A stretch of 64,000 bases of DNA from Granulosicoccus sp947495035 (GCF_050589605.1 NZ_JBNGOO010000002.1); one strand, 5' to 3'; positions 53,810 through 63,050 are shown, numbered from the stretch's first letter. Made by a program: numbers and translations. Notes: generated from the letters alone by a model not told the origin.

Positions 53810-54580
53810 ATGACAAACACGAACAAGATCGCTGGCAAGAACGTGCTGATCACCGCCGGTGCCCAGGGAATCGGTGAATCGATCACCAGGCATTTCATCG
53901 ACGGCGGTGCCAATGTTGCCATTCATTATTTTTCCAGCGCCGACGTTGCTGATGAGCTGGTCGAATACGCAATCGGCAAGGGACAGAAGGCGGTTGCCAT
54001 CAGTGGTGATCTGACCAGAGAAGAGGACGCGACGGCATTGGTCGAGAAGTCGGTCGATGCCCTGGGTGGTCTGGACATACTGATCAACAACGCAGGGTCG
54101 CTGGTTGCACGCCGGATGCTGAGCGAGATGGACACGGAATTCTGGAACAAGGTCATGGACATCAACCTGACCTCCATGATGTTCGTGACCCGAGCGGCGT
54201 CTGCGCATCTTGCCGCGAATGACAACAGCAGTATCGTCAATCTGGCATCACTGGCAGGGCGCAAGGGAGGGCATCCGGGTTCACTGGCCTACTCGACCAG
54301 CAAGGGCGCAATCCTCACACTGACACGCGCCCTCTCTGCAGAACTGGGGCCTCAGGGCATCCGTGTCAACGCCGTTGCACCGGGGCTCATTCTGGGTACC
54401 TCGTTTCACAATACGCACACGACCAAGGAATCGGCGGATGCGACGACCGCAGGCATTCCCATCCAGCGCGCCGGTAATGCCGCGGATGTGGCGCGTGCCG
54501 TGGTATATCTGGCATCCGAATACGATGGCTTCATCACTGGTGCCACGCTGGACATCAATGGCGGTGTCTACAACATGTAG
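53810..54580 (+). CDS. SDR family oxidoreductase (sugar-type dehydrogenase candidate)
   Basis: Classical short-chain dehydrogenase of 256 residues: cofactor loop TAGAQGIG, NNAG, catalytic Ser in VNLASLAG and YSTSK. Close in pattern to 3-oxoacyl-ACP-reductase-like and sugar dehydrogenases. Located between the TRAP operon terminator and a RbsD/FucU gene, so a role in oxidising the imported sugar is likely. Substrate inferred only. Confidence 0.83.
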   Translation: MTNTNKIAGKNVLITAGAQGIGESITRHFIDGGANVAIHYFSSADVADELVEYAIGKGQKAVAISGDLTREEDATALVEKSVDALGGLDILINNAGSLVARRMLSEMDTEFWNKVMDINLTSMMFVTRAASAHLAANDNSSIVNLASLAGRKGGHPGSLAYSTSKGAILTLTRALSAELGPQGIRVNAVAPGLILGTSFHNTHTTKESADATTAGIPIQRAGNAADVARAVVYLASEYDGFITGATLDINGGVYNM

Positions 54581-54706
54581 CGTGCTCCGTCACCGAGCAT
54601 GAAGCGTTGCCCCCGGAGTGTTGCCGTGGGGCATTGCTCTGATCCGACAATGGCGGCAATGGACCGTCAGCTGTCAGCCTCTTGTCTGCTTACCGGGAAA
54701 CACTCC

Positions 54707-55141
54707 GTGCTGAAAACACCGATCATTCATCCGACGATCATGGAAGCCATTGCTCGCTCGGGTCATTATTCGCAGATTGTCATCGCTGACGGCAATCTGG
54801 CTGTCGGTGCCCTGAACGGACCCAACTCGACTACTGTGCACCTGAATTTTCGGCCGGGACTGCTGGACGCCCTGACCGTGCTCGAGGGAGTGCTGGACAT
54901 CTGTCCCGTGCAAGGTGCGATTGTCATGGAAAAGCCGGCTGACGCCAACGCGGAGATTCACGATGCCTACAAGGCCTTGCTGGGTGATGTCACGTGGGAT
55001 GAACTGGAGCGTTGGGCCTTTTACGACAAGATCAGAGAGCCGGCGACGACATTGATCATCCAGACGGGCGAGCAGCGTCGCTTTGCCAATCTGATCCTGA
55101 CCGTGGGAGTGGTCAAGATGGCAGAAGAGAGTGGTTTCTAG
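54707..55141 (+). CDS. RbsD/FucU family sugar mutarotase
   Basis: Sugar mutarotase of 144 residues that interconverts alpha and beta anomers of fucose, ribose or related sugars. His20 (ARSGHYSQ) and Asp28 (IVIADGNL) match the RbsD/FucU active-site positions. The GTG at 54707, with GGGAAA 8 nt before it, gives the family N-terminus (VLKTPIIHPTIMEAIARSGH); the longer in-frame ATG at 54599 adds about 36 residues without similarity. The stop codon lies within the first copy of a 40-bp tandem repeat. Fits sugar uptake by the TRAP genes. Confidence 0.82.
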   Translation: MLKTPIIHPTIMEAIARSGHYSQIVIADGNLAVGALNGPNSTTVHLNFRPGLLDALTVLEGVLDICPVQGAIVMEKPADANAEIHDAYKALLGDVTWDELERWAFYDKIREPATTLIIQTGEQRRFANLILTVGVVKMAEESGF

Positions 55142-55288
55142 GCGGCATCGGACTGACAGCGGAAACACGAGTGGTTTCCAGGCGGCATCAGACTGGCAGC
55201 GGAAACAAGAGTGGTTTCCAGGCGGCATCGGACTGACAGCGGAAACACGAGTGGTTAACAGGCGGCGTCGGACTGGCAGCGGAAACAC
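55129..55288 (+). repeat. Four-copy 40-bp tandem repeat
   Basis: Four adjacent 40-bp units beginning GAGTGGTTTCYAGGCGGC, at 55129, 55169, 55209 and 55249, with a few substitutions between units. The first overlaps the last 13 bp of the FucU-type gene and provides its stop codon. A more diverged partial copy occurs at about 55320-55340. No spacers, so not CRISPR; the unit contains no clear open frame. Confidence 0.93.
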
Positions 55289-55357
55289 GGTATTCAGTCA
55301 GAGCATTGGCGCAGAGAAAAGCGGTCTCCAGGCGGCGCCAGGGCTGCAGTTGTTGCA

Positions 55358-55399
55358 AGCCCCTGCCTGAGCGGAAATCAATCCGTTCGGGCAGGGGCT
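55358..55399. terminator. Strong hairpin between convergent genes
   Basis: Seventeen-bp stem with two G-U/C-A type mismatches (AGCCCCTGCC ... GGCAGGGGCT core) and an 8-nt loop. It separates the FucU-type gene from the convergent oligomer-hydrolase gene and can serve both. Confidence 0.75.
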
Positions 55400-55415
55400 G
55401 CGCTGTCCCCGGATC

Positions 55416-57542
55416 CTACTGCGGAATGCTCAGTACCGAATCCTCGTACTTGATGAGTCGGTCCGTGGCGACGTCCATGGCAATCTCTCCCAGGTTCTCG
55501 GGAGTGACCACTCCGCCCGAGGGGGCTGATGTTGCAACGACCTGACTCTCCGGCAAGGCGCTTCCCTGCGTGAGGTGGTCATGCATCAGGTCCAGTGACT
55601 GTTTGAAGTAGTAATCGATCGGCAGAAATTCCATGCCAGCCAGCGCATAGCTGCCGAGCAGAAAATCCAAGTGCTGCGCATGCGGTACCTCATAGTATTT
55701 CAAGGCACTGGCGTCACCTTCTACCTGCTGATTCAACGCGTAGTAGGGGCGGGAGGAGTGGTTGACGGGAATCAGACCGTCGGCACGTCCGTGCACCATG
55801 ATCGTAGGCACGCCGTGCAGATCGCCATCAGCGCGTATCTCCTCGATTCCACGGTTGAGTCGCTCATGCAGCGGATTGGCTTCGTTGTCGCGCAGATCCT
55901 GCCAGCACAGGGCACCTTCCAGATTGTAGTCCAGCTCACCGGAGTTGGAGGCTGCTGCAATCTGGATGGCAGCACCACCTGGTGCATCGTCCTTGATCAG
56001 GTAGACTCCGGCGGTTCTGGGTACACCATTACTGTCTGCCGACAAGGTTGCCAGTCGCGAATAAGGTGCTGGAGCTGTCGTTCCAGCCACTACATGAGCC
56101 ATGCTGATCTGACACAGGGAGTCGACAACCGAGCTGCGTGTGTACGCATTTCCATAGGTAGTAATCAGAGACTGGAACAGATCGATCCCCGAGTAGCCCA
56201 CCAGGATTCTGGTGGATTCCTGAAGGTATCCTGCATCCAGCAGTTTCTGGTTGGACTGTTCACCCAATGAGGAAATGTCACCCGGTTCGAGTAGCCCTGC
56301 GGCTACCAGCGCGTTGCAACGGGCCGTCGTGTCGCCGCGCGATTCGGCAAACATGGCACCGGCATTGACTGGCGCCTTGCTTGCGCAGCCGGCATACACC
56401 TCGGACACCAGCATGTAATCGTAGAAAGGGACAGAGTGTTCGGTAACAGGGCCACGTCCATCCATGTTGATCGTGAATGCGGTAGCGGCCGGCATAGGGC
56501 TGATATTGGGTTCACCAACAACAATGCCATCGAAGACACTGCCATCGGATTGCTCGGCTGCACGCAGTATGGCCGAGCCCCCGTTGGACGCGCTGGCCCC
56601 GATGATCAGAGTATTGTCAGGGGTGAAACTCTGCTCGAATTCGGTGCTCAGTGTGTTCAGCGCAAACTGTATCGATTGCAAGGTATGCAGTCCCCAGTCC
56701 TTCTCGACATTCTTCTGGGAATGCGCATGCTTGAAGGCATAACGATCAGGGTTGGCCTCGACATAGGCTGCCAATTCGGCATTGGTGGGCAGCACCACAC
56801 CTGCATAGTCGGTGCCCGGCTCGGGAACACGTTCCTGAGTGGGTACCTGGAAGCTGGCCTCTGCTGCATCACTGTCATTCAGATCGATGGCTTGCAAGGC
56901 AAGGTCAAAGCCGATGTTCTGCGTCAGCTCAACGGCTCCCGTGCCCTTGTTGGCGTCGGTATAGGTCACGGCGCAGCCCTTGGCCAGAGCCCACTCACCC
57001 GTGGTTCCCACTGCACCATAGGCATTGCGAGAACCCGATGACGGGGCGGCAACCAGGCAGGGGTCATCGGGATCGAAGCTGTCTGGCAGTTGCAGCATCA
57101 GCGTCGCTCGATTGATGCCATCTCCGACGAAGGCCCGGTATTCAGTGCCGGGAAAACGCGTGTCGTCCAGGGGGCCATAGAGCGTGCCAAAGCCTCCCTC
57201 GGCGCGGGTATCCACCAGTGCCGTGTAATTGGCATGCAAGGTGGCACGGCGCAATTCAGCGGCGGTGGGGGAATCGGGATCGTTGTAGAAGTCGGGTGGG
57301 TCGAGCAGACCGCTCAAGCCGAAGCCGCCCAGCAGACCATCGTCATCTCCCTCATGTCGTTCACTGGATACCGCGCCGAGAGAATCGATGTTGATCACTG
57401 CACTCTGTTCGTCAGCCGGGTCATCATCACTGTCCGAACATGCCGAGATCGTGACCGTCAGACCGACAGCCAGGGACAGAACAACCGACCGGCTGATGCC
57501 AAACGTCCTTTTGTAAATTCGCGTTCCGTTCAAAGCTTGCAA
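55416..57542 (-). CDS. 3-hydroxybutyrate oligomer hydrolase family protein, lipoprotein-like
   Basis: Secreted esterase of about 708 residues that would split 3-hydroxybutyrate oligomers from PHB breakdown. The N-terminus has a basic start and lipobox LTVTISAC, so a lipoprotein is likely. An alpha/beta-hydrolase-type nucleophile is in IIGASASNGGSAIL, with the later Asp and His in GRADGLIPVNHSS and PHAQHLDF. No ATG lies at the N-terminus; TTG at 57542 with GAGGAG 7 nt upstream is the best start. The frame continues to 58142, but that part overlaps the divergent opp binding-protein gene and is not coding. Confidence 0.82.
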   Translation of the reverse strand: MQALNGTRIYKRTFGISRSVVLSLAVGLTVTISACSDSDDDPADEQSAVINIDSLGAVSSERHEGDDDGLLGGFGLSGLLDPPDFYNDPDSPTAAELRRATLHANYTALVDTRAEGGFGTLYGPLDDTRFPGTEYRAFVGDGINRATLMLQLPDSFDPDDPCLVAAPSSGSRNAYGAVGTTGEWALAKGCAVTYTDANKGTGAVELTQNIGFDLALQAIDLNDSDAAEASFQVPTQERVPEPGTDYAGVVLPTNAELAAYVEANPDRYAFKHAHSQKNVEKDWGLHTLQSIQFALNTLSTEFEQSFTPDNTLIIGASASNGGSAILRAAEQSDGSVFDGIVVGEPNISPMPAATAFTINMDGRGPVTEHSVPFYDYMLVSEVYAGCASKAPVNAGAMFAESRGDTTARCNALVAAGLLEPGDISSLGEQSNQKLLDAGYLQESTRILVGYSGIDLFQSLITTYGNAYTRSSVVDSLCQISMAHVVAGTTAPAPYSRLATLSADSNGVPRTAGVYLIKDDAPGGAAIQIAAASNSGELDYNLEGALCWQDLRDNEANPLHERLNRGIEEIRADGDLHGVPTIMVHGRADGLIPVNHSSRPYYALNQQVEGDASALKYYEVPHAQHLDFLLGSYALAGMEFLPIDYYFKQSLDLMHDHLTQGSALPESQVVATSAPSGGVVTPENLGEIAMDVATDRLIKYEDSVLSIPQ

Positions 57543-57596
57543 GAATACACTCCTCAACGATACAGTGTGACGTTGATCGTACACGAGAGTTGATAC

Positions 57597-59177
57597 ATGA
57601 AAACATGCAGTCTGCGAAATTTGCTGGGTGCCGGATTGCTGGCACTGATGGGAGGTCTGGCCTCTGCCGCTACCATCAATATCCACAACGGTGGTGATCC
57701 GACTTCGCTGGATCCGCACAAGCTGTCGGGGGATTGGGAGAACCGCATTGCCGGTGACATCTTTGAAGGCTTGGTCACCGAAGATCCGAAAGCAGAACCG
57801 ATACCCGGACAGGCATCCGAATGGACAGTCTCGGATGATGGCCTGGTGTATACCTTTACCCTGCGCGATGGTGTGCAATGGAGTGACGGCACCGCGGTGA
57901 CAGCCGGTGATTTCGTCTACGCGTTTCAGCGTCTGATGAATCCCGAGACTGCCGCGGTCTATGCGTACTTGCAGTACAGCATCAAGAATGCGGAAGCGAT
58001 CAACACCGGTGAGATTACCGAGCTTGATGAACTGGGTGTCAAGGCTCTTGATGACAAGACCCTGGAGATCACGCTGGAGCGTCCCACCCCTTATTTCATC
58101 GGGGCTTTGACGCATTACACGGCTTATCCGATTCCGGAACACCTGCTGGAGAAAGTCGGTGATGACTGGGTCAAGATCGAGAACATCGTGACCAATGGTC
58201 CATACAAGCCGGTTGACTGGGTGCCCGGCTCACACGTGACAACTGTCAAGAATGAAGGCTATTACGCAGCAGATGACGTCAGCATCGAGGGTGCAAAATT
58301 CTTTGTGCTGGAAGATGAATCAGCGGCACTCAAGCGCTATCGCGCCGGGGAGTTCGATATCCTTACCGAGTTTCCCACCGACCAGTACGCCTGGATGGAG
58401 GAGAATCTGCCGGGACAGGCGCAGGTTGCCCCATATGCAGGCTTGTATTACTACGTTGTCAATCACAACAAGCCACCGTTTGACAATGCTGATGTGCGCA
58501 AGGCGCTGTCCATGAGCATCAACCGCGAAGTCATCGGCCCGCAGATACTGGGAACCGGCGAGTTGCCAGCCTACTCCTGGGTACCACCGGGCATGGCCAA
58601 TTACGACGAACCTTATACAGTGGACTGGAAGGACATGCCTTACGGGGACAAGGTGGCCGAGGCCGGGCGCCTGCTGGCCGAAGCCGGTTATGGCGCGGAC
58701 AATCCTCTGAAGTTGCAGTTGCGCTACAACACCAACGAGAACCACAAGCGCATCGCGGTGGCCATTGCCGCCATGTGGAAGCCATTGGGCGTCGATGTCG
58801 AGCTGTACAATACCGAAACCAAGGTGCACTACGATGAATTGCAACGTGGTGTTCTGGATGTTGCTCGTGCCGGTTGGTTGGCTGACTACAATGATGCCGA
58901 CAATTTCCTGAATCTGCTGAAATCCACGGTCGAGCACAATTATGGCCGGTACAACAATCCGGAATACGATGCACTGGTGGACAAGGCCAATGCAACGGGC
59001 GATACGGCAGAGCGGGCGGCGCTGCTGCACGAGGCCGAAAAGCTGGCTCTGGATGAATCAGCCGCTATCCCCATCTACTATTATCTGGCGCGCAATGTGG
59101 TGTCTCCCAGAGTCAAGGGCTATGTGAACAACGCGTTTGACATACATCGCACTCGCTGGCTGGAACTCGTCGACTAG
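57597..59177 (+). CDS. Oligopeptide ABC transporter substrate-binding protein (OppA/MppA type)
   Basis: Periplasmic protein of 526 residues with signal peptide (LLGAGLLALMGGLASA). SBP family 5 signatures are DPTSLDPHKLSGDWENRIAGDIFEGL, WTVSDDGLVYTFTLRDGVQWSDG and NGPYKPVDW. The sequence lines up best with OppA and MppA, so oligopeptides or murein tripeptide are likely cargo. First gene of a four-gene operon; a stem-loop follows before oppB. Confidence 0.9.
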   Translation: MKTCSLRNLLGAGLLALMGGLASAATINIHNGGDPTSLDPHKLSGDWENRIAGDIFEGLVTEDPKAEPIPGQASEWTVSDDGLVYTFTLRDGVQWSDGTAVTAGDFVYAFQRLMNPETAAVYAYLQYSIKNAEAINTGEITELDELGVKALDDKTLEITLERPTPYFIGALTHYTAYPIPEHLLEKVGDDWVKIENIVTNGPYKPVDWVPGSHVTTVKNEGYYAADDVSIEGAKFFVLEDESAALKRYRAGEFDILTEFPTDQYAWMEENLPGQAQVAPYAGLYYYVVNHNKPPFDNADVRKALSMSINREVIGPQILGTGELPAYSWVPPGMANYDEPYTVDWKDMPYGDKVAEAGRLLAEAGYGADNPLKLQLRYNTNENHKRIAVAIAAMWKPLGVDVELYNTETKVHYDELQRGVLDVARAGWLADYNDADNFLNLLKSTVEHNYGRYNNPEYDALVDKANATGDTAERAALLHEAEKLALDESAAIPIYYYLARNVVSPRVKGYVNNAFDIHRTRWLELVD

Positions 59178-59205
59178 ACGATCTCGGTTTCGATTTGCCG
59201 ATGTG

Positions 59206-59239
59206 TACCCACCGGGCCGACTGAGGGCTCCGGTGGGTA
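59206..59239 (+). terminator. Stem-loop between oppA-like and oppB-like genes
   Basis: Perfect 10-bp stem TACCCACCGG / CCGGTGGGTA with a 14-nt loop, 28 bp after the binding-protein stop. No T-run; probably mRNA processing or partial termination, as in the TRAP operon. Confidence 0.6.
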
Positions 59240-59269
59240 TTCCGATTTGCCAGCCTGGCTGATTACCCG

Positions 59270-60193
59270 ATGCTCAATTACGCGTTCCGGCGTCTGTTAT
59301 CGACCATTCCCGTACTGTGGATAGCGATAACCGCCTGCTTCTTTGTCCTGAGACTCGCTCCCGGCGGTCCGTTCGATGGCGAAAGACCCTTGCCGGAAGC
59401 CATCAAGCAGAATCTGGCCGCCCACTACAATCTGGATAAATCACTCTTCGAGCAGTACCTCATTTATCTGGGCAAGCTGCTGCAGGGTGACCTGGGGCCG
59501 TCCTTCATCAATCAGGATTTCACTGTCTCGGAGCAGTTGCTGGTTGGACTGCCCTACACACTGATAATCGGTGGTCTGGCTTTCTTTCTGTCTATCCTGC
59601 TGGGTATCACGGCGGGTATTCTCGGGTCGGTCTACCGCAATCGTCTGCCGGATTATCTGATCGGTATGATCATCCTGACCGGACTGGTGTTGCCCAATTT
59701 CCTGGTCGCACCGATTCTGCAGCTGTTCTTCGGACTCAAGCTGGAATGGTTGCCGGTCGGTGGCTGGGGCGGTGGTGCTCTGTCGCATATCGTGCTGCCC
59801 GTGGTCGTGCTGGCTCTGCCTCATGTCGCCCGAATTTCCCGCCTGACGCGAGGTGCGATGATCGAGGTCATGCACAGCAATTTCATTCGAACCGCCAGAT
59901 CGAAAGGACTGGGAGGGGGCAGCATCGTCTGGCGCCATGCCCTCAAACCGACTCTGACGCCCGTGGTGTCCTATCTGGGGCCCGCCGCCAGCTATCTGCT
60001 GACCGGTTCGCTGGTGGTGGAGACCATCTTCGGGCTGCCGGGCATTGGCCGCTATTTCATCAATGCAGCGCTGAACCGGGACTATGGCATGGTGCTGGGC
60101 ACGGTCGTGTTCTACATGATACTGATCGTCGTGCTGAACCTGATCGTCGATATTCTCTATGCCTGGCTTGACCCGCGAGTACGCTCACGATGA
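59270..60193 (+). CDS. Oligopeptide ABC transporter permease, OppB family
   Basis: First permease of 307 residues with six membrane helices, N-terminal FFVLRLAPGGPFDGERPLP and EAA loop ARSKGLGGGSIVWRHALKPTL. The start follows the stem-loop by about 30 bp. Overlaps the next gene by 4 bp. Confidence 0.92.
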   Translation: MLNYAFRRLLSTIPVLWIAITACFFVLRLAPGGPFDGERPLPEAIKQNLAAHYNLDKSLFEQYLIYLGKLLQGDLGPSFINQDFTVSEQLLVGLPYTLIIGGLAFFLSILLGITAGILGSVYRNRLPDYLIGMIILTGLVLPNFLVAPILQLFFGLKLEWLPVGGWGGGALSHIVLPVVVLALPHVARISRLTRGAMIEVMHSNFIRTARSKGLGGGSIVWRHALKPTLTPVVSYLGPAASYLLTGSLVVETIFGLPGIGRYFINAALNRDYGMVLGTVVFYMILIVVLNLIVDILYAWLDPRVRSR

Positions 60194-61104
60194 TTTTTCG
60201 AAAAGCCAAACTCGCCATTCTCGAGGCAGCTCTGGATGATGGGGCGGAACTGACACCCGGTCGCAGTCAGTTTCAGGATGCCGTGGCACGGCTACGTCGC
60301 AACAAGGCGGCGGTAGTCTCGTTGCTCATGCTGATACTGCTGGTCGTGTTCGCGATCGCCGGTCCCTGGTTCATTCCCCACAACTACGAAGACCCGGACT
60401 GGGCAGCGTTCAGAGCGCCACCGTCGCTGGAAGGCGGGCACTGGTTCGGCACCGATCAGAATGGACGTGATCTGCTGGCCAGAACGCTGTTCGGCACTCG
60501 GGTATCGCTGCTGGTGGCCCTGATTGCCACAGTGGTGTCGGTTGTCATCGGCGTCAGTTACGGTGCCATAGCCGGGTATGTGGGAGGTCGTGTCGATCAG
60601 GCCATGATGCGCTTTGTCGATATCATGTATGCCTTGCCCTATATCCTGTTCGTGATCCTGTTGATGGTGATTTTCGGGCGCAATGTGTTCCTGCTGTTTG
60701 CGGCCATCGGGGCGCTGGAATGGCTGACCATGGCGCGGATTGTCCGCGGGCAGACCCTGTCGATCAAGCAGCGTGAATACATCGAAGCGGCACGCGCCTC
60801 CGGACTGGGGACCACGGCCATCATCTTCAGGCACATCGTGCCGAACCTGGTGGGTTCGGTGGTCATCTATGCAACCCTGACCATTCCCGAAATCGTGGTG
60901 GTCGAGAGTTTTCTGTCCTATCTGGGGTTCGGTATCCAGGAACCGCTGACATCGCTGGGCACACTCATTGCCGAAGGGGCCGACGTGCTGGAAGTTCTCC
61001 CCTGGCTGCTGTGGTTTCCGGCAGCCTTTCTGGTGGTTCTGCTGCTGAGCCTGCTGTTCATCGGTGATGGCTTGCGTGATGCCTTTGATGCGAGGGACCG
61101 ATGA
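60190..61104 (+). CDS. Oligopeptide ABC transporter permease, OppC family
   Basis: Second permease of 304 residues. FGTDQNGRDLLARTLFG precedes the permease domain, and the EAA loop is ARASGLGTTAIIFRHIVPN. ATGA overlaps join it to both neighbours. Confidence 0.92.
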   Translation: MIFRKAKLAILEAALDDGAELTPGRSQFQDAVARLRRNKAAVVSLLMLILLVVFAIAGPWFIPHNYEDPDWAAFRAPPSLEGGHWFGTDQNGRDLLARTLFGTRVSLLVALIATVVSVVIGVSYGAIAGYVGGRVDQAMMRFVDIMYALPYILFVILLMVIFGRNVFLLFAAIGALEWLTMARIVRGQTLSIKQREYIEAARASGLGTTAIIFRHIVPNLVGSVVIYATLTIPEIVVVESFLSYLGFGIQEPLTSLGTLIAEGADVLEVLPWLLWFPAAFLVVLLLSLLFIGDGLRDAFDARDR

Positions 61105-63050
61105 TGCAGACCATCGAGAACCCGGTACTGAATATCAGTGACCTGCAAGTACGGTTTCAGACCAACGACGGAATCGTGGAGGCGGTCCGTGGTGTCGATG
61201 TGCAAGTCGCGGCTGGCGAATGCCTCGGCGTTGTCGGTGAATCCGGCTCGGGCAAGAGTCAGACCTTTCTGGCGGCCATGGGCCTGCTGGCCAGTAATGC
61301 CACGGTGACCGGGCGTGTGGAGTTTCATGGTCAGAATCTGCTGGACCTGACATTGCGCGAACTCAATCGCATTCGTGGTCGGCGCATTTCCATGATCTTT
61401 CAGGACCCGTTGACGGCGCTGACCCCGCATCTGCGTATCGGGGTGCAGATGCGCGAAGTGCTGCAGACCCATCAACGCATGAGCGATCATGATGCACGGC
61501 AATGTTGTCTGCAGTGGTTGCAGAACGTGCGCATTCCGGAGGCGCGTCATCGACTGTCGCAGTATCCCCACGAGTTGTCCGGCGGCATGCGACAACGCGT
61601 CATGATCGCCATGGCCATGTTGTGTGAGCCGGAGTTGCTGATCGCCGATGAGCCCACCACGGCACTGGATGTCACCATTCAGGCCGAGATTCTGGATCTG
61701 ATGGATGAGTTGCGGCGCGACCACGGTACCGCCGTTGTACTGATCACCCACGACATGGGGGTCGTTGCTCGCATGTGTGATCGTGTACAGGTCATGCGTC
61801 AGGGAGAATACGTGGAGCAGGGCAGTTGCGAGGACGTCTTCTATGGCGCACGGCACCCTTACACCAGAATGCTGCTTGAATCGGTGCCGCGCATCCGGGT
61901 TGATGGCGAAGCCTCGACACTTGACGGGGGCAGGCCCGAGGAGGGCGGAATGACAAATCCGCATCAGAACGAGGTGCTGGAAACGCCGGAAACCTCGGAA
62001 ACACCGGAAACACCGGAATCCTCGGCGGCCGCGCAGAACCCTTCGATCAGGGGCAGCGATGATCCAACGGGAACACTGCTTCGTGTTCGCAATCTGCGTG
62101 TCACCTTTCCCGTACAGTCCGGCTGGTTCAGCAAAAGGCGTGAACTTCGAGCCGTGGATGGCATTGGATTCGATCTGGCCGCCGGGGAGACGCTGGGTAT
62201 CGTTGGAGAATCCGGCAGTGGCAAGTCCACGCTGGCGCGGGCCATTCTGCAGTTGATCGAGCCGACTTCCGGTCAGGTCAACTGGCAGGGACAAGAGCTG
62301 ACAGTCTCCACGCGACAGGATCTTCAGGCATTCAGGCAGGATGCGCAGATCGTGTTTCAGGATCCACTGGCCAGCCTTGACCCGTCCATGACCATTGGCG
62401 ACAGCATGGCGGAGCCGCTGAAAGTGTTCGAGCCGGGACTGGACCGACAGCAGCGTACCCGGCGCGTGGCGGACATGATGGAGCGAGTCGGGCTTTCGCA
62501 TGCCTTGATCAACCGGTATCCTCACGAACTGTCTGGTGGGCAGAATCAACGGGTCGGCATTGCCAGGGCCATGATGAGCCGCCCGAAATTGCTGATCTGT
62601 GATGAGGCGGTATCCGCACTTGATGTCTCGATACAGGCGCAGATTCTGGCCTTGCTGAAAGATCTCCAGCAGGAGTTCGGATTGTCACTAATCTTCATCT
62701 CCCATGACCTGTCGGTGGTATGGGAGGTATCCAGTCGGATTCTGGTGATGTACCTCGGCTCGGTGGTCGAGCTGGCATCGCGTGATGACCTGTTCGCTCG
62801 TCCACAGCACCCCTACACGCGTCAACTGGTGTCTGCCGTGCCGGTGCCGGATCCGCAACTGGAGCGTGCCAGAAGCCGCATCAAGCTGCAGGGGGAGTTG
62901 GCGTCACCGATGGAGACAGGCGCACGCCTGCGGTTTCTGCCGTCGAGGCGCTCATCACTGCCGCCGGACTATGTACCGGCTCTGGATGAACGTTATCCGG
63001 ATCACTTCGTGGCGGAACATGACCCGTTGGAAAGTCTCCTGCAGCCATGA
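61101..63050 (+). CDS. Fused double ATPase of the Opp transporter (OppD-OppF type)
   Basis: Single protein of 649 residues holding two ATP-binding domains. The first (about 1-270) has Walker A GESGSGKSQ, signature LSGGMRQRVMIAMA and LLIADEPTTALD. A low-complexity linker rich in Glu, Thr and Pro (about 285-315) follows. The second domain (about 325 to the end) has GESGSGKST, LSGGQNQRVGIARA and LLICDEAVSALDVS. Fusion of OppD and OppF is known from GsiA and YejF. Last gene of the operon. Confidence 0.93.
   Translation: MMQTIENPVLNISDLQVRFQTNDGIVEAVRGVDVQVAAGECLGVVGESGSGKSQTFLAAMGLLASNATVTGRVEFHGQNLLDLTLRELNRIRGRRISMIFQDPLTALTPHLRIGVQMREVLQTHQRMSDHDARQCCLQWLQNVRIPEARHRLSQYPHELSGGMRQRVMIAMAMLCEPELLIADEPTTALDVTIQAEILDLMDELRRDHGTAVVLITHDMGVVARMCDRVQVMRQGEYVEQGSCEDVFYGARHPYTRMLLESVPRIRVDGEASTLDGGRPEEGGMTNPHQNEVLETPETSETPETPESSAAAQNPSIRGSDDPTGTLLRVRNLRVTFPVQSGWFSKRRELRAVDGIGFDLAAGETLGIVGESGSGKSTLARAILQLIEPTSGQVNWQGQELTVSTRQDLQAFRQDAQIVFQDPLASLDPSMTIGDSMAEPLKVFEPGLDRQQRTRRVADMMERVGLSHALINRYPHELSGGQNQRVGIARAMMSRPKLLICDEAVSALDVSIQAQILALLKDLQQEFGLSLIFISHDLSVVWEVSSRILVMYLGSVVELASRDDLFARPQHPYTRQLVSAVPVPDPQLERARSRIKLQGELASPMETGARLRFLPSRRSSLPPDYVPALDERYPDHFVAEHDPLESLLQP

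Noticed and set aside
55129..55288. 40-bp repeats as a CRISPR array
   Set aside because: The units are contiguous with no unique spacers, and no cas genes are present.
57543..58142. N-terminal extension of the oligomer hydrolase to an ATG at 58142
   Set aside because: Would overlap the signal-peptide region of the divergent opp binding-protein gene; the lipobox near 57542 fixes the N-terminus.
60918..62549. A 543-codon minus-strand frame opposite the fused opp ATPase gene
   Set aside because: Antisense to a protein with intact Walker and signature motifs; no protein-like features.
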